Shown here one piece after another: positions 37,901 to 46,439 of a stretch of 64,000 nt of DNA. Position 1 is the first letter of the stretch. Each line of letters opens with the position of its first letter. Where the stretch lies: the NCBI GenBank assembly GCA_964030785.1, contig CAXIQD010000389.1, forward strand, positions 1-64,000, given 5' to 3'. A program made the position numbers and the translations under genes. The stretch comes from Siderastrea siderea. Taxonomy: Eukaryota; Cnidaria; Anthozoa; Scleractinia; Rhizangiidae. The notes beneath the pieces were generated by a model, which saw only the letters and a program-made list of their open reading frames with translations, searched no databases and was not told the origin of the DNA.

Positions 37901-40825
37901 CTTGATCATTAGTTGTAATTCAGGTCGAGCAATTTGATGCAGCCTTTGCTCCCTCACAATAAACGCTGCTACTGCAAACATGTCAACCCCGTAGCCCTTG
38001 ATTGGAATGGTGAGCCTGTGCACTCCCATTAACTCTCTTACTGTAGAGAAGACCAACTGTCTGGCAGCCTTAATTTGATTTAGGTTCATCAACAAGGGGG
38101 TATCAGAAGAATTCTAACAAAACAAAGACAGACATTTGAGATTACAGGTATAATTTATGCTGTGCTCACTTAATAGAATTTTAAATAATGATAAATTAAA
38201 CTCTCAGGCAATTTATATAATATCCTTTTAAAGGGGATCCAAATTTAAGGTTCCATAGAGGTATCATCAGTTGTAATAATCTGACTAGATGGTTTTTGTA
38301 AAAGTGATCATAAGTATCACATAACTTTCCTTTCTCCCTGTCACAAAATGGGTTTTCTCAATGGGGCAAGATTTTTAAGCACAAGCTTACAAATATTCGT
38401 CATCAAATGTCAGCCAAACCATCTGGATTGTCACTTAGCCTTGTGATGTGGACAAAGCTATTTTCATCAAAAGTTAAAAGCTGTTTTATAAGTCACGTGA
38501 CCTTTTCCCCTTAATTATGTAAGCCCTATTCTACATAGACACACATGCAGGGCTAATTCATATCTCCACCTTAAGAGTAAAAGAATTGTATACAAGAATA
38601 TGTGCTGCTCTTTCACTTTCTTTTCCTCGTTTTAAACTGAATATTTTGATTGTTAATAATAATCACTCTTGCTTTCAAACAAAGTACCAAGGACTCAAAC
38701 TTGTAATAGCTGAGGATTTCCCCTGTCACCTGAGTGGCCCCTTAAACAATGTATTTACAGCCCTGAAATTTGTTCATTTATGTTTGGTTAGTATCTTTAA
38801 AACATAATAGAGCTTACCCCTGTTCTTCCCAGGTTGGTGAAGTTAATAGCTGTCTGCCAAGTACTATCTGAAATGCGTGCTTTTAACTTAAAATACACCA
38901 GCACCCAGTCAGGAACACGCATTGTGCTGATGTATTTGTCCAACGTCTCTTCACTGAGCAGAGCCTCAAACATCTTTTTTACTCCTCTTTTCTCTGCCAC
39001 CATATCGAGGACATCCACAACAATTCCTTGGGCTTGCTCATCTTTTAACGCACACATATTTCCCAGGACAGAGGCCAAGGTTTCCCTGTGTTGGTCACAA
39101 ACTTCCTTTACGGACCGAAACACACGATTTGCCCGAATCTGCAGCATCCTTGCTTTTTCAGGGGTATCTATCTCCTGGTTTAAACAAATCTCCTTCATAT
39201 TAGGAGATGTCACACATGGAGTACTCACTGTGTCATCAATCTACAATTAAAAATTAATATCATAAAATGTGAATTTCAGTCTTATGATAATTCAAAGGTA
39301 ACTAATGGTCACAGTCAACTTAAAGGTTAGTCAAGAGTATCTTCTAAATCAATGCACTCAGTTTCTCTCCTATACTTACTTAAAAATTACTTGACATTAA
39401 AATATCTCATGTGCAAAAACCTGGAACTATAGTTTTACACTGAGCAAAAACCATGGAACTATAGTTTTGCATTGAGCAAGAAATCATTTTTTTAAGCAAA
39501 CCAAGACAATCAACTTTTAGTGCTTTGTTTTTCAGATACCACTTAATCTGAAAAATTAAATGAAGACAAGAAGTGAGGTTGAATTTCCAGGCACCCAATT
39601 TTAGCATAATTCGAATAAACTGAACAGTAAATTTTAAAATATGTCAACGTCTTCAACCCTCAATTACCTTTCAGAGGAGTATGTGTAGAGGGCATTTATA
39701 GCCCAACATTTCCCAGTATTTCTTGTTTATCGAGAGCAATATTCGCGCGACTATTCGCGCCATTTTGAACTCCCAATGGAAAACCGCTGCTCAAAATAGT
39801 CTCGTACTCACAAAGCCGGTTATGGCGCCCTCCAACGCGTACATTCTTTTTATTCGAATCGTATTACAAAAAATCTGAAAACTGTTGCTATAAAAGGTAT
39901 AGACTGCGAGCAGTCTCTCTTTTGCTCTAAAATCCGTGCTGGATGAACGGCAAAGTTACGAGGGCGATATTCGAGCGGCGAGCGGCGAAGCCGCGAGCCG
40001 CGAGTAGCGTGGGCGGGAGAGTGAGCTACTCGCGGCTCGTGGCTCGCGGCTCGAATATCGCACTCGCTTTCTCGCCGCTCCTCCGGCAGGGATTTTAGAG
40101 CAAAAGAGAGACTGCTCGCAGCCTATAAAAGGTATTACGCAATAAAATGATGGCAAATCACAGTAAAAAACACACAGCTAACATTTATTTACAAATTCTA
40201 AAATTTCATCCTGCGTTGGTAAGAACGTGAGTCAGGATTGAATCCAGCCAAGTGAGCTTACCTTTTATGGACTTTTTGAGCAGCTGCTTGGCGGGGTCAA
40301 CAAGGAGCAGCCAGTATCTTCATCCACATCTTGACCAAGTTCAACAGATGATGGCAATGGCATCGCCAAACGGCGATTTGCTGGAGCTTTTACAGCCCTG
40401 ACAGGGGTTGAAGACTTCGAACTCGCGGCCACGTGAATGAGACTGCCGACAGTTTCAGCCTCGCAAACACTGAGATCAAGGCTGTTTAAAAAATCTTTTA
40501 ATCGTTCAAACGTCTCTTCCTTGAATAACTGAGAATCTGGCGCATGGCGAAGAAATGTTGCAATTAAACCAAAAGAAGAGGCCACGATCTCATCTTCTGA
40601 AGAGGCTTTTCCTTGGTACGCGGCGCCATCCACTGTTTGCAGAGCACTTCGCTTCACTTTCCTGATATCATCTGGAAATCGGCCCGGGAACTTATTTCTA
40701 TCAAAGTATTTCGGGGGACGCTCACCACAAACTCCGCTACTTAAAACGTACCACTGTTTGTTGGAATCTAACAATTCCGGGCTTTTAACCCGAGAAAAGG
40801 GCGAAGAGCCCTTCCTCGGAGCCAT
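25972..40825 (-). CDS. Transposase-like protein with C-terminal Ulp1/SENP protease, about 26 exons
   Basis: Inferred minus-strand exons are: 40825-40262, 39240-38818, 38113-37879, 37361-37253, 37054-36951, 36752-36637, 36336-36263, 35883-35609, 35349-35201, 33504-33420, 32932-32766, 32345-32253, 32069-31853, 31272-31189, 31095-30820, 30277-30212, 30083-30012, 29794-29716, 29594-29475, 29355-29236, 28751-28692, 28309-28238, 27996-27910, 27685-27604, 26884-26811, 26097-25972. All have GT-AG borders and phases chain from exon to exon, giving about 1309 codons. The core resembles an RNase H-like transposase: IDG at Asp402, CFLCDAIR at 510-517, GFEASHK with Glu846. The C-terminus is a C48 protease. 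Two lesions interrupt this copy: a TAA two codons before the exon 1 end and a 1-nt loss in exon 25. Exons 10 and 21 have alternative borders. It should mobilise the element; family is uncertain. Confidence 0.75.
26280..26497. mobile_element. MITE C, 218 bp, in the last intron
   Basis: Ends AGGCTGCTTTC and GAAAGCAGCCT are inverted repeats, flanked by TAA on both sides (26277-26279 and 26498-26500). Internal sequence is also largely self-complementary, with repeated CGATCG words. A 3-bp TAA duplication fits PIF/Harbinger-type MITEs. Confidence 0.7.
27171..27247. repeat. AAT microsatellite
   Basis: About 25 trinucleotide units with a few interruptions (GAT, AAC, CAT). It lies in an intron between exons 24 and 25 of the long gene. 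Confidence 0.95.
27781..27794. repeat. Poly-G run in a G-rich patch
   Basis: Thirteen consecutive G follow an AGGGG stretch, in an intron. It is the only such run in the window and a likely sequencing trouble spot. Confidence 0.8.
31489..31688. mobile_element. 200-bp palindromic element in an intron
   Basis: ATAAGTCGGTAAATTAT at the left is inverted at the right (ATAATTTACCGACTTAT). The arms continue through GTCCGGGTGAGTGTAGTCCT, GAAGGACTGTTTGTGGTGAC and ACTGACTGATGTTTCGACAA to a short centre near 31590. A few mismatches and no obvious target duplication. It could form a near-complete hairpin and looks like a foldback or MITE copy between exons 13 and 14. Confidence 0.75.
33998..35115. repeat. 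89-bp minisatellite, about 12.5 units
   Basis: GTCTGGATGCTACTG recurs at 34062, 34151, 34240, 34329, 34418, 34507 (as ATCTGG), 34596, 34685, 34774, 34863, 34952 and 35041, exactly 89 bp each time. Units end with CTAATTAGTAACTGAGATTC and an AAAAGAATTGTTA stretch. Two degenerate ancestors (CTCCGACG...TCATCTGGGC) lie just outside at about 33818 and 33898. The whole array is inside one intron (33505-35200). Confidence 0.95.
39900..40125. mobile_element. MITE D, 226 bp, 9-bp target duplication
   Basis: Ends TAGACTGCGAGCAGTCTC and GAGACTGCTCGCAGCCTA are inverted and match MITE B; next inside both copies is the shared word TTTTAGAGCAAAAGA. Exact 9-bp direct repeats TAAAAGGTA flank it (39891-39899 and 40126-40134). 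The centre is a second GC-rich palindrome built from GCGGCTCG and CGAATATCG words. It sits in intron 1 of the long gene. Confidence 0.85.
40262..40825 (-). other. Exon 1 of the transposase-like gene, ends in an in-frame stop
   Basis: Starts at MAPRKGSSPFSRV (ATG at 40825) and encodes 186 residues before TAA at 40267-40265, followed by AAG and a strong donor GTAAGC at 40261. The stop sits two codons before the splice site, and the exon otherwise joins exon 2 in phase 0. Either this copy has a nonsense change, or exon 1 is a separate short protein and translation restarts at an internal Met. No domain was recognised in it; it may be an N-terminal DNA-binding or adaptor region. Confidence 0.65.
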
Positions 40826-40997
40826 CGCCGACGCAAACAATAGAAGACACAAATGTTCTCAAATGACCTAAACATGTCACTCGTCAAGCCTTAATTTGAT
40901 CCTGACAGGTTAATCCCATTTGATCCGCATTTACCTCGCTTTGCTGACAGAAATTCCCCCCTGGAGTAAACCGCAACTTAATTAATTCGGAAGTCTG
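40826..40997. promoter_or_regulatory. Presumed 5' region of the transposase-like gene
   Basis: Only 172 bp separate the start codon from the right inverted repeat, so the promoter must lie here or in the satellite. No core promoter motif was identified. The minus strand carries a short open frame entering from the repeat and stopping at 40884. Confidence 0.35.
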
Positions 40998-41033
40998 GTA
41001 CTTCCAGTTCAGACCCACTTGCGTCTCGTCATG
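40998..41033 (-). repeat. Right terminal inverted repeat, 36 bp
   Basis: Perfect inverted match to the left end. The next base, C at 41034, is satellite. Confidence 0.9.
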
Positions 41034-41668
41034 CTTAGGGAAAAAACCCCATTTTTGGCCTTCCCAGAGCCTAAAAAAGGTGTTGTTAACTACGCAAGGC
41101 TGCGCAAGGCTGCGCACTGGCCCAATAATAATGCAAATTCCTCGGGGCTATCAGAAAAAAAAGTTTATCGTGTACAAAGGTGCGATATGTGCGATCCTTA
41201 GGGAAAAAACCCCATTTTCGGCCTTCCTTAGAGGCTAAAAAAGGTGTTGTTAACTACGCAAATCTTCGCAAGGCTGTGCACTGGCCCAATAATAATGCAA
41301 ATCCCTCGGGGCTATCAAAAAAAAGGTTTATTGTGTGGAAAGGTGCGATATGTGCGATCCTTAGGGAAAAAACCCCATTTTTGGCCTTCCCAAAGCCTAA
41401 AAAAGGTGTTGTTAACTACGCAAGGCTGCGCAAGGCTGCGCACTGGCCCAATAATAATGCAAATCCCTCGGGGCTATCAGAAAAAAAAGTTTATCGTGTA
41501 GAAAGGTGCGATATGTGCGATCCTTAGGGAAAAAACCCAATTTTTGGCCTTCCTAGAGGCTAAAAAAGGTGTTGTTAACTACGCAAGGCTGCGCAAGGCT
41601 GCGCACTGGCCCAATAATAATGCAAATCCCTCGGGGCTATCAGAAAAAAAAGTTTATTATGTAGAAAG

Positions 41669-41993
41669 TCTGCGATTTTGTCGATAAGGTGGGAATTTCA
41701 GTTTTGAGAGGGGTGGGGTGTGTCCCTCAAAAAAGTGCTGGTTTTGGTGCAACGGCCCCAGCACAAAAGCACCCCAGATCCCGTTGCGGCACCAAAAAAC
41801 ATTCCATTTGGCACTATTTTTATCGAATTTGGCGATACTAAAAAGTGCTGCACTTTTTCAGGGCTTGAATTAGCCCCTAAAAGCAGAAAAAAGCTAATTG
41901 GCGCTTTCAGCTGCATGCACAAAGGTCCCAAATGCATTCAATCCCTCTGGGACCATCCGAAAAAAATTCCTTTTGTGCAAAAGCACAAAGAAG
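41669..41993. repeat. Diverged double-monomer unit 10
   Basis: First such unit after the transposon. It matches unit 5 at an offset of 27986 bp, the same offset as the surrounding 2.8 kb. Confidence 0.9.
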
Positions 41994-43298
41994 GCACGAT
42001 ATGTGCGATCCTTAGGGAAAAAACCCCATTTTTGGCCTTCCCAGAGGCTAAAAAAGGTGTTGTGAACTACGCAAGGTTGCGCAAGGCTGCGCACTGGCCC
42101 AATAATAATGCAAATCCCTCGGGGCTATTGGAATAAAAAGTTTATTGTGTAGAATGGCGCGATATGTGCGATCCTTAGGGAAAAAACCCCACTTTTGGCC
42201 TTCCCAGAGGCTAAAAAAGGTGTTGTCAACTAAGCAGGGCTGTGCAAGTCTGCACACTGGCCCAATAATAATGCAAATCCCTCGGGGCTATCGGAAAAAA
42301 AAGTTTATTGTGTAGAAAGGCGCGATATGTGCGATCCTTAGGGAAAAAACCCCATTTTTGGCCTTTCCAGAGGCTAAAAAAGGTGTTGTGAACTACGCAA
42401 GGCTTCGTAAGGCTGCGCACTGGCCCAATAATAATGCAAATCCCTCGGGGCTATCCGAAAAAAAAGTTTATTGTGTAGAAAGGCGCGATATGTGCGATCC
42501 TTAGGGAAAAAACCCCATTTTTAGCCTTCCCAGAGGATAAAAAAAGGTGTTGTTAACTACGCAAGGCTGTGCAAGGCTGCGCACTGGCCTAATAATAATG
42601 CAGATCCCTCGGGGCTATTAGAAAAAAAGTTTATTGTGTAGAAAGGTGCGATATGTGCGATCCTTAGGGAAAAAACTTCATTTTTGGCCTTCCCAGAGGC
42701 TAAAAAAGGTGTTGTTAACAACGCAAGGCTGTGCAAGGCTGCACACTGGCCCAATAATAATGCAAATATCTCGGGGCTATAAGAAAAAAAAGTTTATCGT
42801 GTAGAAAGGTGCGATATGTGCGATCCTTAGGGAAAAAACCCCATTTTTGGCCTTCCTAGAGGCTAAAAAAGGTGTTGTTAACTACGCAAATCTTCGCAAG
42901 GCTGTGCACTGGCCCAATAATAATGCAAATCCCTCGGGGCTATCAGAAAAAAAGGTTTATTGTGTGGAAAGGTGCGATATGTGCGATCCTTAGGGAAAAA
43001 AACCCCATTTTTGGCCTTCCCAGAGCCTAAAAAAGGTGTTGTTAACTACGCAAGGCTGCGCAAGGCTGTGCACTGGCTTAATAATAATGCAAATCCCTCG
43101 GGTCTATCAGAAAAAAAAGTTTATCGTGTAGAAAGGTGCGATATGTGCGATCCTTAGGGAAGAAACCCAATTTTTGGCCTTCCTAGAGGCTAGAAAAGGT
43201 GTTGTTAACTACGCAAGGCTGCGCAAGGCTGCGCACTGGCCCAATATTAATGCAAATCCCTCGGGGCTATCAGAAAGAAAAGTTTATTATGTAGAAAG

Positions 43299-43623
43299 TC
43301 TGCGATTTTGTCGATAAGGTGGGAATTTCAGTTTTGAGAGGGGTGGGGTGGGTCCATCAAAAAAGTGCTGGTTTTGGTGCAACGGCCCCAGCACAAAAGC
43401 ACCCCAGATTCCGTTGCAGCACCAAAAAACATTCCATTTGGCACTATTTTTATCGAATTTGGCGATACTAAAAAGTGCTGCACTTTTTCAGGGCTTGAAT
43501 CAGCCCCCAAAAGCAGAAAAAAGCTAACTGGCGCTCTCGGCTGCATGCACAAAGGTCCCAAATGCATTCAATCCCTCTAGGACCATCCGAAAAATATTCC
43601 TTTTGTGCAAAAGCACAAAGAAG
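43299..43623. repeat. Diverged double-monomer unit 11
   Basis: Lies 1630 bp after unit 10, reproducing the unit 5 to unit 6 spacing exactly. Shares variants with unit 6. Confidence 0.9.
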
Positions 43624-46439
43624 GCGCGATATGTGCGATCCTTAGGGAAAAAACCCCATTTTTGGCCTTCCCAGAGGCTAAAAAAGGTGTTGTCAACTAA
43701 GCAGGGCTGCGCAAGTCTGCGCACTGGCCCAATAATAATGCAAATCCCTCGGGGCTATCCGAAAAAAAAGTTTATTGTGTAGAAAGGCGCGATATGTGCG
43801 ATCCTTAGGGAAAAACCCCATTTTTGGCCTTCCCAGAGGCTAAAAAAGGTGTTGTGAACTACGCAAGGCTGCGCAAGACTGCGCACTGGCCCAATAATAA
43901 TGCAAATCCCTCGGGGCTATCCGAACAAAAAGGTTATTGTGTAGAAAGGCGCGATATGTGCGATCCTTAGGGAAAAAACCCCATTTTTGGCCTTCCCAGA
44001 GGCTAAAAAAGGTGTTGTGAACTACGCAAGGCTGCGCAAGGCTGCGCACTGGCCCAATAATAATGCAAATCCTCGGGGCTGTCGGAAAAAAAAGTTTATT
44101 GTGTAGAAAGGCGCGATATGTGCGATCCTTAGGGAAAAACCCCATTTTGGCCTTCCCAGAGGCTAAAAAAGGTGTTGTCAACTAAGCAGGGCTGCGCAAG
44201 TCTGCGCACTGGCCCAATAATAATGCAAATCCCTCGGGGCTATCCGAAAAAAAAGTTTATTGTGTAGAAAGGCGCGATATGTGCGATCCTTAGGGAAAAA
44301 AACCCATTTTTGGCCTTCCCAGAGGCTAAAAAAGGTGTTGTGAACTACGCAAGGCTTCGTAAGGCTGCGCACTGGCCCAATAATAATGCAAATCCCTTGG
44401 GCTATCGGAAAAAAAAGTTTATTGTGTAGAAAGGCGCGATGTGGGCGATCCTTAGGGAAAAAACCCCATTTTTGGCCTTCCCAGAGGCTAAAAAGGTGTT
44501 GTGAACTACGCAAGGCTGTGCAAGGCTGCGCACTGGCCCAATAATAATGCAGATCCCTCGGGGCTATTAGAAAAAAAAGTTTATTGTGTAGAAAGGTGCG
44601 ATATGTGCGATCCTTAGGGAAAAAACCCCATTTTTTGCCTTCCCAGAGCCTAAAAAAGGTGTTGTTAACTACGCAAGGCTGCGCAAGGCTGCGCACTGGC
44701 CCAATAATAATGCAAATCCCTCGGGGCTGTCGGAAAAAAAGTTTATTGTGTAGAAAGGCGCGATATGTGCGATCCTTAGGGAAAAACCCCATTTTTGGCC
44801 TTCCCAGAGGCTAAAAAAGGTGTTGTCAACTAAGCAGGGCTGCGCAAGTCTGCGCACTGGCCCAATAATAATGCAAATCCTCGGGGTATCCGAAAAAAAA
44901 GTTTATTGTGTAGAAAGGCGCGATATGTGCGATCCTTAGGGAAAAAACCCATTTTTGGCCTTCCCAGAGGCTAAAAAAGGTGTTGTGAACTAAGCAAGGC
45001 TTCGTAAGGCTGCGCACTGGCCCAATAATAATGCAAATCCCTTGGGCTATCCGAAAAAAAAGTTTATTGTGTAGAAAGGCGCGATGTGGGCGATCCTTAG
45101 GGAAAAAACCCCATTTTTTGCCTTCCCAGAGCCTAAAAAAGGTGTTGTTAACTACGCAAGGCTGTGCAAGGCTGCGCCCTGGCCCAATAATAATGCAAAT
45201 CCCTCGGGGCTATCAGAAAAAAAAGTTTATTATGTAGAAAGGTGCGATATGTGCGATCCTTAGGGAAAAAACCCCATTTTTCGCCTTCCCAGAACCTAAA
45301 AAAGGTGTTGTTAACTACGCAAGGCTGCGTAAGGCTGCGCACTGGCCCAATAATAATGCAAATCCTCGGGGCTATTAGAAAAAAAAGTTTATTGTGTAGA
45401 AAGGTGGGATATGTGCGATCCTTAGGGAAAAAACCCCATTTTTGGCCTTCCCAGAGGCTAAAAAAGGTGTTGTGAACTACGCAAGGCTGCGCAAGGCTGC
45501 GCACTGGCCCAATAATAATGCAAATCCCTCGGGGCTATCTGAAAAAAAAGTTTATTGTCTAGAAAGGCGCGATATGTGCGATCCTTAGGGAAAAAACCCC
45601 ATTTTTGGTCTTCCCAGAGGCTGTAAAAGGTGTTGTGAACTACTCAAGGCTGCGCAAGGCAGCGCACTGGCCCAATAATAATGCAAATCCCTCGGGGCTA
45701 TCCGAAAAAAAAGTTTATTGTGTAGAAAGGCGCGATATGTGCGATCCTTAGGGAAAAAACCCCATTTTTGGCCTTCCCAGAGGCTAAAAAAGGTGTTGTG
45801 ACCTACGCAAGGCTGCGCAAGACTGCGCCACTGGCCCAATAATAATGCAAATCCCTCGGGGCTATCCGAACAAAAAGGTTATTGTGTAGAAAGGCGCGAT
45901 ATGTGCGATCCTTAGGGAAAAAACCCCATTTTTGGCCTTCCCAGAGGCTAAAAAGGTGTTGTGAACTATGCAAGGCTGCGCAAGGCTGCGCACTGGCCCA
46001 ATAATAATGCAAATCTCTCGGGGCTATCGGAAAAAAAAGTTTATTGTGTAGAAAGGCGCGATATGTGCTATCCTTAGGGAAAAAAACCCATTTTTGGCCT
46101 TCCCAGAGGCTAAAAAAGGTGTTGTGAACTACGCAAGGCTGCGCAAGGCTGCGCACTGGCCCAATAATAATGCAAATCCCTCGGGGCTGTCGGAAAAAAA
46201 GTTTATTGTGTAGAAAGGCGCGATATGTGCGATCCTTAGGGAAAAAACCCCATTTTTGGCCTTCCCAGAGGCTAAAAAAGGTGTTGTCAACTAAGCAGGG
46301 CTGCGCAAGTCTGCGCACTGGCCCAATAATAATGCAAATCCCTCGGGCTATCGGAAAAAAAAGTTTATTGTGTAGAAAGGCGCGATATGTGCGATCCTTA
46401 GGGAAAAAACCCCATTTTTGGCCTTCCCAGAGGCTAAAA

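Larger units (their letters stand above)
30820..39240 (-). other. Exons 2-15: RNase H-like transposase core with RAG1-like motifs
   Basis: Three landmarks follow the order known in RAG1/Transib. KIDGRPFWG (Asp402) would match the first catalytic Asp. CFLCDAIR (510-517) is close to RAG1 CTLCDATR. QGFEASHK (Glu846) matches the spacing and residues around the RAG1 catalytic Glu (GNESGNK). The second-Asp region reads LCALHMEMRNTEQ (564-575), where RAG1 has DALHCDIGNAAE; the Asp position is Cys, so the triad is not clean. Cys510, Cys513, Cys519, Cys521, His522, Cys530 and Cys533 could bind zinc. Exon 11 (about 713-767) is a Lys/Glu-rich coiled coil. The resemblance is by eye; other DDE superfamilies remain possible. 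Confidence 0.6.
21368..41033. mobile_element. 19.7-kb TIR DNA transposon with kinase, zinc-finger and transposase-Ulp1 genes
   Basis: The segment has no satellite sequence and interrupts the array cleanly. Its ends are a perfect 36-bp inverted repeat. Inside are an RNase H-like transposase-type gene fused to an Ulp1 protease domain, a protein kinase and a C2H2 protein. No target duplication of 2 bp or more is visible: the left flank ends GTGAGAT(C), the right begins (C)TTAGGG, and together they restore the paralogous GATCCTTAGGG with one mismatch nearby. Size and cargo recall Polinton or Zisupton-type giant elements, but no polymerase B, capsid or integrase of Polinton type was seen. Superfamily is unassigned; RAG1/Transib-like motifs are present, although the ends do not start with CAC. 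Confidence 0.8.
41034..43800. repeat. Right-flank copy of the 13048-15815 block
   Basis: It begins at the exact base where the transposon ends and continues the paralogous block in register. The copies part company near 43800, where this one lacks a monomer carrying GAGGCTGTAAAAGGCG that is present at about 15840. Confidence 0.85.

Noticed and set aside
21368..41033. Polinton/Maverick or endogenous virus
   Set aside because: Size and inverted ends fit, but I saw no protein-primed polymerase, capsid, ATPase or retroviral-type integrase in any frame.
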